This document shows positions 46,942 through 55,484 of a DNA stretch of 64,000 nt, piece after piece. The notes below the pieces were generated by a model, which worked only from the letters and a program-made list of their open reading frames with translations, ran no database searches and was not told the DNA's origin. The translations under genes were made by a program, and so were the position numbers. Position 1 is the stretch's first letter; each line of letters opens with the position of its first letter. Source of the stretch: CAWFKS01 sp963816435. Lineage in GTDB: Bacteria > Pseudomonadota > Alphaproteobacteria > Rhizobiales > Rhizobiaceae. The stretch is taken from contig CAWFKS010000006.1 in the NCBI GenBank assembly GCA_963816435.1, forward strand, positions 220,887-284,886, written 5' to 3'.

Positions 46942-47404
46942 TCAGACGGTGGGTTGCCGCCCGTAGATCGCATCGGCCCGCTTTTCGAAGGCCTCGGAAA
47001 ACATCCGGAAGGCGCGGTCAAACATCGCGCCCATCATCGCGCCCAGAATCCGGCTCTTGAACTCGTAGTGAATGAAGAAGCATACGTCGCAGGCGCCCTC
47101 GCCTGCCGGTTCGAAGCGCCAGCGATTGTCGAGGAACTTGAATGGGCCATCGAGATATTTCACGTCGATGACGCTTTCCGCCGGCTTCAGCACCACCTGG
47201 CTGGTGAAGGTTTCCTGGATCGCCTTGTAGCCGACCGTCATTTCGGCAATCAGCACCGTCGTACCCTCACGTTCCCTGCGCGAGCGCACCGTCAACGCCT
47301 GGCACATCGGCAGGAATTGCGGATACTTCTCCACGTCGGCCACCAGCGCGAACATCTCGTCCGGCGTATGGGCACACGCGGCGCGTCGTCTCGTACTGCG
47401 GCAT
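46942..47404 (-). CDS. Type II toxin-antitoxin RatA / Coq10-like START protein, frame broken at the N-terminus
   Basis: SRPBCC/START-fold protein of about 153 residues, related to ubiquinone-binding Coq10 and to RatA. The main frame reads MFALVADVEKYPQFLPMC, EMTVGYKAIQETFTSQV, KYLDGPFKFLDNRWRFEP and CFFIHYEFKSRILG. The real N-terminus lies one frame over at ATG 47404 (MPQYETTRRV); one extra base near 47378 separates it from HTPDEMFALV. Corrected it has the normal length. lipA ends 12 bp upstream, a common arrangement. A role in respiratory quinone handling is the better guess than toxin. Confidence 0.85.
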
Positions 47405-47416
47405 GGTTGATAGACG

Positions 47417-48377
47417 TCAGGCCTGGGCTGCGAGCTTCGCTTCGCGCGCCGCCCTCAGCCGCGCGAAATCCTCGCCGGCATGGTGCGACGAGCGCGTCAG
47501 CGGGCGTCGCGGCGACCATGAGAAAGCCCTTGGTGTAGGCGATCGTCTCGTAGGACTTGAACTCTTCCGGCGTGACGAACTTCTTGACCGGATGATGCTT
47601 CCTGGTCGGCTGCAGGTACTGGCCGATCGTGATGAAGTCCACGCCGGCTGTTCGGAGGTCGTCCATGAGCTGCAACACCTCGTTGCGCTCCTCACCGAGC
47701 CCGACCATGATGCCGGACTTGGTGAACATCGCGGGATCGAGTTCCTTCACCCGCTGCAGCAGCCGCATCGAATGGAAGTATCGGGCACCCGGCCGCACCG
47801 TCAGGTATTTCGACGGCACCGTTTCCAGATTGTGGTTGAAGACGTCGGGCCGGGCCTCCACGACGATCTCGAGCGCCCCCGGCTTGCGCAGGAAATCTGG
47901 CGTCAGCACCTCGATCGTCGTTCCGGGCGAGCGCGTGCGAATTGCCGCGATCACCTCGGCGAAGTGGCGCGCGCCGCCGTCATCGAGATCGTCGCGGTCG
48001 ACCGACGTTATGACGACGTGATTGAGACCCATCTTGTCGACGGCCTCGGCCACGTGAGCAGGTTCCTGCGGGTCGAGCGGCCCGGGAAGGCCGGTGGTCA
48101 CGTTGCAGAATGCGCAGGCGCGCGTGCAGATCTCGCCCATGATCAGGAAGCTGGCGTGCTTCTTGTCCCAGCATTCGCCGATGTTCGGGCAGCCGGCCTC
48201 CTCGCAGACCGTGACGAGGCTGTGTTCCTTCACGATGCCGCGCGTCTCCTGGTAGCCGCGCGAAACCGGCGCCCTCACACGAATCCAGTCCGGTTTCCGC
48301 AACACCTCCTGGTCGGGGCGATGCGCCTTTTCCGGGTGCCGCGGCCGTGCGGCGACGTTGTCGAGGATCGTGACCAT
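47417..48377 (-). CDS. lipA: Lipoyl synthase, frame broken near the C-terminus
   Basis: Radical-SAM enzyme that inserts two sulfurs into octanoyl-proteins, needed for PDH E2 and other lipoyl proteins. Auxiliary-cluster cysteines in VTVCEEAGCPNIGECW, radical-SAM CTRACAFC, then DDLDDGGARHFAE and GLGEERNEV. After GFLMVAATP a run of CCC (expected CC) at about 47498-47501 shifts the frame; the true end LTRSSHHAGEDFARL continues in the other frame to the stop at 47417. Corrected length 319 residues. Uncorrected, the frame runs into ratA and makes a false fusion. Confidence 0.9.
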
Positions 48378-48493
48378 ATGCCTTTTCCGGACCGTGGCGA
48401 GGGTAGTGAAGCCTGCACTCCCTACCTAACAATTACCGGGCGGAAATGCGAGTTCCCGCCCGGCATGACTGTCATGTTCGCACTGCGCGGCGG

Positions 48494-48751
48494 CTACCTG
48501 CGGATCAGCCGGACAATGAAGATCAGCAGGCAGGCTCCGATGAAGCCGGTGATGAGATAGGCGATCCAGCCGGTACCCAGGATGCCGATGTTGAGCGCTA
48601 CCAGAATGGCGTTCAGCACCACCGCCCCGACGATGCCGAGGATGATGTTCATCAGCACGCCCATGTTGCTCTTCATCACCAACTCGGCCAGCCAGCCGGC
48701 GATGCCGCCGACGATGATCGCCGCGAGCCACCCTACTCCGTTCAGTTCCAT
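48494..48751 (-). CDS. GlsB/YeaQ/YmgE family stress-response membrane protein
   Basis: Small inner-membrane protein of 85 residues with three helices (GWLAAIIVGGIAGWLAELVM, MGVLMNIILGIVGAVVLNAI, WIAYLITGFIGACLLIFIV). Transglycosylase-associated/YeaQ family; function unclear, often stress-induced. ATG 48751 follows GGAGACGGG. Lies between lpdA and lipA on the same strand. Confidence 0.9.
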   Translation of the reverse strand: MELNGVGWLAAIIVGGIAGWLAELVMKSNMGVLMNIILGIVGAVVLNAILVALNIGILGTGWIAYLITGFIGACLLIFIVRLIRR

Positions 48752-48920
48752 GGTCCCGTCTCCTTTTGATGATGCCTTCCGGCGCGGCAAGAATACCACG
48801 TCCGTGCAGCTACGGCATGTGGCAAGAAGCAGTTCCCGTCTTTGATCACCTGATTCTGCTCAACGACCGGAAATCCTGCGTCTGCTTCGCCCGCCCTGAT
48901 ACTACCGCTTCGAAAACCAG

Positions 48921-50366
48921 CTATGCGTTCAGCGCCCTGCCGTAGGCGTCGAGCACGCTTTCCTTCATCATCTCCGACAGGGTCGGGTGCGGGAAGACGG
49001 TGTGCATCAGCTCTTCCTCGGTCGTCTCCAGGTTCATGGCGACGACGAATCCCTGGATGAGTTCGGTCACCTCCGCGCCGACCATGTGGGCGCCGAGCAG
49101 CTGCCCGGTCTTCTTGTCGAAGATCGTCTTGATCAGCCCCTGATCCTCGCCGAGTGCGATCGCCTTGCCGTTGGCGACGAACTGGAAGCGTCCGACGCGG
49201 ATGTCGTAGCCGGCTTCCTTTGCCTTGGCTTCGGTGAGCCCGACGGAGGCGACCTGCGGATGGCAATAGGTGCAGCCGGGAATCTTCGAGGTGTCGAGCC
49301 CATGCACGCCGGGAACGCCGGCGATCTTTTCCACGCAGATCACGCCTTCATGCTCGGCCTTGTGAGCCAGCATGGGCGGCCCGGCAACGTCGCCGATGGC
49401 GTAGATGCCGGCCACGTTGGTGCGCCCGAAGCCGTCGACGGCGACGATGCCCCGCTCGGTCTTCACGCCGAGCTCCTCGAGGCCGAGGTTCTCGATGTTG
49501 CCCTGCACGCCGACGGCCGAGATCATGCGCTCGGCGGTGATCTTCTCGACCTTGCCGTCCTTGGTCTCGACATGGGCGGTGACCGAATTGCCGGACTTTT
49601 CGACCTTCGTCACCTTTGCCTCGAGCCGGAATTTCAGCCCCTGCTTCTCGAGCTGGCGTTGCGCCAGCTTGGCGATCTCGGCGTCTTCCACCGGCATGAT
49701 CTGCGGCATCAGCTCGACCACGGTCACTTCCGCTCCCATGGTGCGATAGAAGGAAGCGAATTCGATGCCGATAGCGCCCGAGCCCATGACGATAAGCGAC
49801 TTCGGCAATTCCTTCGGAACCATCGCCTCGAAATAGGTCCAGATCAGCTTGCCGTCAGGCTCGATGCCCGGCAGCACGCGCGGCCTGGCGCCTGTCGCGA
49901 CGATGATGTGTTTCGCGGTGTAGGTGCCCTCGCCCTTCGTGCCCTTCGGCACCGCGGGCTGCGGCTCCATCGGTTTCTTCGTCGGCTTGGAAACCACGAC
50001 CTCACCGGGCTTGGAGATCTTGGCCTCGCCCCAGATGACGTCGACCTTGTTCTTCTTCATCAGGAAGCCGACGCCGTTATTGAGGCGTGCCGAGACTTTT
50101 CGGGAACGCTCCACCACCGCGCCGGCGTCGGCCGACACGGTGCCGTCGATCTTCAACCCGTAATCCTTGGCGTGCTCGGCATAGTGCATGATCTCGGCCG
50201 ACCTGAGCAGCGCCTTGGTCGGGATGCAGCCCCAGTTGAGGCAGATGCCGCCCAGATGCTCGCGCTCGACGATCGCGGTCTTGAAGCCGAGTTGAGAAGC
50301 CCGGACAGCCGCGACGTAGCCGCCCGGGCCGGACCCGATGATGAGGACGTCGTAGTTTTCGGCCAT
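48921..50366 (-). CDS. lpdA: Dihydrolipoyl dehydrogenase (PDH E3)
   Basis: Flavoprotein of 481 residues that reoxidises the lipoyl group of E2. FAD motif IGSGPGGYVAAVRASQLG at residues 10-27, redox disulfide C42/C47 in GGICLNWGCIPTK, NAD motif MGSGAIGIEFASFY, and the dimer-interface His460 in VFPHPTLSEMM. The Pro/Lys-rich insertion SKPTKKPMEPQPAVPKGTKG at about 130-150 is typical of the rhizobial PDH-type E3. Downstream of pdhC with three small genes between. Confidence 0.96.
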   Translation of the reverse strand: MAENYDVLIIGSGPGGYVAAVRASQLGFKTAIVEREHLGGICLNWGCIPTKALLRSAEIMHYAEHAKDYGLKIDGTVSADAGAVVERSRKVSARLNNGVGFLMKKNKVDVIWGEAKISKPGEVVVSKPTKKPMEPQPAVPKGTKGEGTYTAKHIIVATGARPRVLPGIEPDGKLIWTYFEAMVPKELPKSLIVMGSGAIGIEFASFYRTMGAEVTVVELMPQIMPVEDAEIAKLAQRQLEKQGLKFRLEAKVTKVEKSGNSVTAHVETKDGKVEKITAERMISAVGVQGNIENLGLEELGVKTERGIVAVDGFGRTNVAGIYAIGDVAGPPMLAHKAEHEGVICVEKIAGVPGVHGLDTSKIPGCTYCHPQVASVGLTEAKAKEAGYDIRVGRFQFVANGKAIALGEDQGLIKTIFDKKTGQLLGAHMVGAEVTELIQGFVVAMNLETTEEELMHTVFPHPTLSEMMKESVLDAYGRALNA

Positions 50367-50409
50367 GCCTCGCTTCCACTCCCTTTGCTGGCGGAGGGAA
50401 GCGCCGGCG

Positions 50410-50679
50410 CTAGCCCTCCGGAACCGGCTGCGGCGCAGGCTCGTGCTGCACCAGCATGCCGTAGATCTCGTCCTTCAGCCGCATCCGCTGGCGGCGCATT
50501 TCGGTCATCGTGGCGTCGTCGACCGGCTCGATGTCGGTCTCGGCCCGGTGAACCTTCCGGTTCACTTCGTGATATTCGTTCGACAGGCGGAGAAAGTGGC
50601 TGTCCGTCTCGTTGAGGTGATGAATGAGAGCCTCGAACTGCGGAAACTCCTCGTGAAGCTCGTGGGGCGTGTGCGACAT
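50410..50679 (-). CDS. DUF465 (YdcH family) protein
   Basis: Short charged coiled-coil protein of 89 residues. FEALIHHLNETDSHFLRLSNEYHEVNRKVHRAET is the family pattern, with MRRQRMRLKDEIYGML in the second helix. ATG 50679 has AGGAGA 6 bases upstream; the upstream in-frame ATG at 50700 lacks one. No function known for DUF465. Confidence 0.85.
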   Translation of the reverse strand: MSHTPHELHEEFPQFEALIHHLNETDSHFLRLSNEYHEVNRKVHRAETDIEPVDDATMTEMRRQRMRLKDEIYGMLVQHEPAPQPVPEG

Positions 50680-50761
50680 TCCAATCTCCTGTTTGTGCAA
50701 TGCCGCAAAACTAGCCTTTCCCTGCCCGTCTCCTGTTGATCCCGGTCAATCGCGCGCGAAT

Positions 50762-51400
50762 TCACAGTCCGAGCATGACGCGCACCATGGGTTCCAGCCC
50801 CTTGCCGACGGCCCGCGTGTTGGCTGCGTCCATATGCACGCCGTCGAGCGGGGTCGTCTCGGCCACCGATCCGGCATCGAAGAAACCGCAGCCGGTTTCG
50901 TCCGCGAGATCCGCGTAGAGCGAGGCAAGCATGCGCGACTGCTCGACGCCGCCCTCGAAGGTCGCGGCGAAATCCGGGTCGCCCGTCTCGCAGATCGGCG
51001 GCGGCGCCATCAGCAGTATCTCGGGAGGCGCCTCGCCGAACGGATAGGCGTGGCCGCGCACGATCTCGATCAGCCGTCCCATCCCGCGCTTGGCCGCAAC
51101 CGCCCTGCCCGCGACCCATGGCTTCATGTCGTTTGCGCCGAGGAACAGGATGACGAGGTCGAGCGGGGCATGGGTGGTCAGCGCCACCGGCAAATATCGC
51201 GCGCCGTTGCGATCGCCTGCGCCGAGATCGTCGTCGAAGGCGGTGGTGCGGCCGTTCAGCCCTTCGGCGACAACGTGCACGCCTGCCCCCAGCGCCCGCT
51301 GCAGCACGTTCGGCCAGCGATCCTCGAAGGCATGCCGGGTCGGCCCCTCGGCCGAGTAGCCCCAGGTCAGCGAGTCGCCGTAGCAGAGGATCGTCTTCAT
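50762..51400 (-). CDS. SGNH/GDSL hydrolase (MsAcT-like arylesterase)
   Basis: Esterase of 212 residues. Block I ILCYGDSLTWGY with Ser10, block II EGLNGRTTAFDD (Gly), block III LGANDMK (Asn) and block V DGVHMDAANTRAVG with Asp186 and His189. The whole length resembles Mycobacterium smegmatis acyltransferase/arylesterase MsAcT, including FFDAGSV before block V. No signal peptide, so cytosolic. Its place in the PDH operon has no obvious metabolic reason. Confidence 0.9.
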   Translation of the reverse strand: MKTILCYGDSLTWGYSAEGPTRHAFEDRWPNVLQRALGAGVHVVAEGLNGRTTAFDDDLGAGDRNGARYLPVALTTHAPLDLVILFLGANDMKPWVAGRAVAAKRGMGRLIEIVRGHAYPFGEAPPEILLMAPPPICETGDPDFAATFEGGVEQSRMLASLYADLADETGCGFFDAGSVAETTPLDGVHMDAANTRAVGKGLEPMVRVMLGL

Positions 51401-51456
51401 TCACCGCCTACCGAGTGATTGCCCGCGGAGCGCACGCAGCCGCGAGCTCGTTCACG

Positions 51457-52015
51457 CTACGCCGTCAGCCGCCGCAGGCCGAGCGCCACGAACAGGAACA
51501 GGATGCCGTTCGACAACAGCTCGATGCCGAGGAAGATGCCGAGCACCTGGGTCGCCGACCACGGGAAATTGGCGAAGATCATGATCGCCAGCAGGATCGA
51601 CAGGATCGCGGAAGCCATCACCCATCCCCAGCCCGAAACGGGCCTGAGCGAGAACGAATAGATCAGCTTCACCACGCCGGTGACCAGAAGCAACGCGGCA
51701 ACCAGCACGGTCAGCGACACCGCGCCAGCCAGCGGATTGTAGAGGAGCTCCACGCCTATCAGCACCATCAGGATGCCGAACAGCAGCCCCCATATGAAGC
51801 CCGGCCAGCCCTGGACCTGAAAAGCCTGGATTACCTGGACGACACCCATGGCCACGAAGAACCAGCCGGCCAGGAAAACGGCCGCCACCGTGGCGGCGAA
51901 CGGGTTGAACAGCGCCATCAAGCCCGCCGATGATCGAGATCACGGCGAGCAGCGCCATCCAGAACCAGGATGAACCGAGCCTGGAATGATGTTCGACAGT
52001 CGTGGCCATTTCCAT
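51457..52015 (-). CDS. HdeD family acid-resistance membrane protein, frame broken
   Basis: Six-helix membrane protein of about 185 residues (DUF308/HdeD). ATG 52015 gives MEMATTVEHHSRLGSSWFWM and ALLAVISIIGG; a GGG where GG is expected (51923-51925) shifts the frame, and the protein continues LMALFNPFAATVAAVFLAGWFF through to GLRRLTA at 51457. E. coli HdeD contributes to acid resistance at high cell density. Confidence 0.85.
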
Positions 52016-52061
52016 TCCCTCCGAGAAAGCCGGCGTCCGGCCGGCATGCCTGCCCTGATGT

Positions 52062-53471
52062 CTACACGAGCATCGAGAACGGATTCTCGATGTAGCGCTT
52101 GAAGGCCGCGAGCAGTTCGGCGCCCAACGCCCCGTCGACTGCCCTGTGGTCCGTCGACAGCGTCACCGACATGATCGTTGCCGCCTTGATCTCTCCGTCG
52201 CGCACCACCGCCCGCTGTTCACCCGCGCCGACGGCCAGGATCGTGGCGTGCGGCGGGTTGATGACGGCGGCGAAATCCTTGATGCCGTACATGCCGAGGT
52301 TCGACACCGCACTGGTGCCGCCCTGGTATTCCTGTGGCTTCAGCTTGCGATTGCGGGCACGGCCGGCAAGGTCCTTCATCTCGTTGGAGATTGCCGACAG
52401 CGTCTTTTCGTCGGCGCGCCTGATGACCGGCGTGATCAGTCCGCCCGGGATCGAGACCGCCACACCGACGTCGGCATGGTGATGCTTCAGCATGGCGCTG
52501 TCGGTCCACGTCACGTTGGCGTCTGGCACCTCGATCAGCGCCATCGCCAGCGCCTTGATGACGAGATCGTTGACCGAAAGCTTGAACGCCGGTTTCTCGC
52601 CGTCCTCGCCCTTCTTCATCGGCGCGGAATCGTTGAGTTCCTTCCTGAGCTTCAGAAGCGCGTCGATGTCGCAATCAAGCGTCAGGTAGAAATGCGGGAT
52701 CGTCGTCTTGGCCTCGACGAGGCGCCGGGCGATCGTCTTGCGCATGCTGTCGTGCGGCACGCGCTCGTAGGAGCCCTCCTCGAAGAGCTTCATCACGGTT
52801 TCTTCCGGCATTCCCGCCGGCGCGGCGGCCGGGGCCGCCGAAGGTGCTGCCGCCGGGGCGGCCTTGGCGGCCGGGGCGCCTCCCTCCTTCGCCTTCTCGA
52901 CGTCGGCCTTCACAATGCGCCCATGCGGGCCGGAGCCCTTCAGCGCCGACAGGTCGACGCCGGCGTCCTTGGCGATCCTGCGCGCCAGGGGCGAGGCGAA
53001 GATGCGCTCGCCGTGGGCCTCGGGGGCCGGGCCGGCCTCTGCCACAGGCGCAGCACTTTCGGTGGCCGGTGCCGTCGTCTTGGCAGGCGTCTCGGCCTTG
53101 ACCGGCTGCTCCGCCTTCGGCGCTTCCTGCTGTTTCGGCGCTTCTTGCTGCTTCGGCTTTTCGGCCTTTGCTTCCGTCTTCGCTCCGCCGCCGTCGCCCG
53201 CTGCCTTCGCCGCCTCCTTGACGTCCTCGCCCTCGCCTGCCAGCACCGCGATCAGCGCGTTGACCTTCACGCCTTCGGTGCCTTCCGGCACGACGATCTT
53301 CGCCACCGTGCCCTCGTCGACCGCCTCGACTTCCATCGTCGCCTTGTCGGTCTCGATCTCGGCGATCACGTCGCCGGGCGAAACCTCGTCGCCTTCCTTG
53401 ACGAGCCATTTGGCGAGGTTGCCTTCCTCCATCGTGGGCGACAGGGCCGGCATGGTGATGTTGATCGGCAT
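52062..53471 (-). CDS. pdhC: Pyruvate dehydrogenase E2, dihydrolipoyl acetyltransferase
   Basis: 469 residues. One lipoyl domain (1-78) with lipoyl-Lys43 in ETDKATMEVEAVDEG, an Ala/Lys/Glu/Pro-rich flexible linker (about 80-150), peripheral subunit-binding domain (FASPLARRIAKDAGVDLSALKGSGP), a second Ala/Pro linker, and the catalytic core with STDHRAVDGALGAELL near the end (HxxxDG). C-terminus YIENPFSMLV. About 70 bp of its lipoyl coding DNA is nearly identical to that of pdhB. A deaminase gene separates it from pdhB. Confidence 0.97.
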   Translation of the reverse strand: MPINITMPALSPTMEEGNLAKWLVKEGDEVSPGDVIAEIETDKATMEVEAVDEGTVAKIVVPEGTEGVKVNALIAVLAGEGEDVKEAAKAAGDGGGAKTEAKAEKPKQQEAPKQQEAPKAEQPVKAETPAKTTAPATESAAPVAEAGPAPEAHGERIFASPLARRIAKDAGVDLSALKGSGPHGRIVKADVEKAKEGGAPAAKAAPAAAPSAAPAAAPAGMPEETVMKLFEEGSYERVPHDSMRKTIARRLVEAKTTIPHFYLTLDCDIDALLKLRKELNDSAPMKKGEDGEKPAFKLSVNDLVIKALAMALIEVPDANVTWTDSAMLKHHHADVGVAVSIPGGLITPVIRRADEKTLSAISNEMKDLAGRARNRKLKPQEYQGGTSAVSNLGMYGIKDFAAVINPPHATILAVGAGEQRAVVRDGEIKAATIMSVTLSTDHRAVDGALGAELLAAFKRYIENPFSMLV

Positions 53472-53525
53472 GGTTTCGAATGGCTCCCGCTTGTGGGTCC
53501 GTTCGGGAAGTCGCGCGGACCCGCC

Positions 53526-53972
53526 CTACTCCCCGATATCCTCGTTCCAAAGCTCCGGATGGCTCTTGATGAAGCCGTCCATCATGGCGATGCAGTCGGC
53601 GTCGTCGAGGTCGATCGCCTCGACGCCGGCCAGCGCCAGTACGTCCTGAAAACCCTTGAAGTTGCGCAATTCGCCGACCACCACGCGCGGCACGCCGAAC
53701 TGGATGATGGTGCCGGTGCACATCATGCAGGGCGAAAGCGTCGTGTAGATCACGGTGTCGCGATAGGTCTTCTGCCTTCCGGCATTGCGCATGCAGTCCA
53801 TCTCGCCGTGCAGGATCGGATCGCCCTTCTGGACCCGCTGGTTGTGGCCGCGCCCGATGACCTCGCCGTTCCTCACCAGCACCGAGCCGATCGGAATCCC
53901 ACCGGCAGCCAGACCCTTCTGCGCCTCGGCATAGGCTTCCTTCATGAAGCGGGCGTCGTCTGCGGGCGTCAT
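53526..53972 (-). CDS. Nucleoside/cytosine deaminase, yeast Fcy1-like
   Basis: CDA-fold zinc deaminase of 148 residues. Zinc site H55-G-E57 (LHGEMD) and C82-MM-C85 (SPCMMCTGTI). It is closer to yeast cytosine deaminase Fcy1 than to tRNA deaminase TadA: GGIPIGSVLVRNGEVIGRGH, RVQKGDPILHGE, VYTTLSPC-type YTTLSPC, PRVVVGE and a C-terminal WNEDIGE (Fcy1 ends WFEDIGE). Same strand as pdhB (6 bp gap) and pdhC (54 bp gap), so it is co-transcribed with them. Cytosine to uracil conversion is inferred from family; other aminohydrolase activity is possible. Confidence 0.88.
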   Translation of the reverse strand: MTPADDARFMKEAYAEAQKGLAAGGIPIGSVLVRNGEVIGRGHNQRVQKGDPILHGEMDCMRNAGRQKTYRDTVIYTTLSPCMMCTGTIIQFGVPRVVVGELRNFKGFQDVLALAGVEAIDLDDADCIAMMDGFIKSHPELWNEDIGE

Positions 53973-53978
53973 CCGGAT

Positions 53979-55417
53979 CTAGCTCCGATAGCTCACGGCC
54001 TTCACCGCCTGCACGACCTCGGCGACGCTCGGCAGTGCCAGCTTCTCGAGGTTGGCGGCGTAGGGCATCGGCACGTCCTTGCCGGTCACCGTGACGACGG
54101 GCGCATCGAGCCAGTCGAAGGCGCGCTGCATGACCTGGCTGGCAATGTAGTCGCCGACCGAACTCTGCGGGAACCCTTCCTCGACAGTCACAAGCCGGTT
54201 CGTCTTCTTCACCGACTCCACGACCGTGTCGAGATCCATCGGCCGGATCGTCCTGAGATCGACGATCTCGACGTCGATGCCCTCGCCCGCCAGTTCCTCG
54301 GCGGCCTTCACCGCGTAGGTCATGCCGATGCCGAAGGAGACGATCGTCGCATCCTTGCCTTTTCTGTGAACCCGCGCCTTGCCGATCGGGAGCACGAAAT
54401 CGTCGAGCTTCGGCACTTCGAAGGTCTGGCCGTAGAGAATCTCGTTTTCGAGGAAGATCACCGGATTCGGGTCGCGGATCGCCGCCTTCAGCAGGCCCTT
54501 GGCGTCGGCCGCCGTGTACGGCTGGATCACCGTCAGGCCCGGAATGTGGCTGTACCAGGAGGCGTAGTCCTGGCTGTGCTGGGCCGCCACCCGCGCCGCG
54601 GCCCCGTTCGGCCCGCGGAACACGATCGAGGCCTCCATCTGTCCGCCCGACATGTAGTGCGTCTTGGCGGCCGAATTGACGAGCTGGTCCATGGCCTGCA
54701 TGGCGAAGTTGAACGTCATGAACTCGACGATCGGCTTCAGCCCCGCGAACGCCGCGCCAATGCCGACGCCGGCGAAACCGTGCTCGGTGATCGGCGTGTC
54801 GACGACGCGCTTGGCGCCGAATTCCTGCAGCAGGCCTTGCGTGATCTTGTAGGCGCCCTGGTATTCGGCGACCTCCTCGCCCATGACGAAGACGTCGCCG
54901 TCGCGGCGCATTTCCTCGGCCATGGCGTCGCGCAAAGCCTCGCGCACCGTCGTCTCGACCATCTCGGTGCCTTCGGGAATGTCCGGATCGCTGGCGACCT
55001 CGGCCTTCGGCTGCGCCGGCACGGTCTCGGCGAGCTATCCTTGCCGGACGTCGGCTCGTCCTGGGCGACCGCCTTGGAGCCTTCCTCGCTGGCGTCTCCG
55101 CGCTTGCCGCCCTCGTCGACTTCCTGGTTCGGCGTCTTCGGCGGAGTCGCCTTGTCGATGTCGTCGGCGCTCTCGCCTTCGGCCAGCAGCACGGCGATCG
55201 GCGTGTTGACCTTGACGCCCTCGGTCCCCTCGGGCACGAGGATCTTGCCGAGAACGCCCTCGTCGACCGCCTCGACCTCCATCGTCGCCTTGTCGGTCTC
55301 GATCTCGGCGACCACGTCGCCGGGCGCGACCTTGTCGCCTTCCTTCTTGATCCATTTTGCCAGATTGCCCTCCTCCATCGTCGGAGACAGGGCCGGCATG
55401 AGAATTTCGGTCGGCAT
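53979..55417 (-). CDS. pdhB: Pyruvate dehydrogenase E1 beta with N-terminal lipoyl domain, frame broken in the linker
   Basis: E1-beta of the heterotetrameric PDH. From ATG 55417: lipoyl domain with Lys43 (EIETDKATMEVEAVDEG), then an acidic linker. At about 55035-55038 the frame is lost after DEPTSGKD and resumes one frame over as LAETVPAQPKAEVAS. The E1-beta fold follows: TVREALRDAMAEEMRRD, FVMGEEVAEYQGAYKITQGL, HGFAGVGIGAAFAGLKPIVEFMTFNFA, and the C-terminal transketolase domain. With one added base it has 479 residues. A lipoyl-E1-beta fusion is normal for alphaproteobacterial PDH. Confidence 0.92.
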
Positions 55418-55484
55418 TCGGTGTTCTCTCCAGGTCGGGCCGCGCGACGGCAGGCGATCGGAAACGGACAGCGAGCCCGAAGGC

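Noticed and set aside
47292..48377. Apparent fusion of lipoyl synthase with a ratA-like tail
   Set aside because: The fused part is Arg/Pro-rich shadow translation. A one-base correction gives a normal lipA end and a separate ratA.
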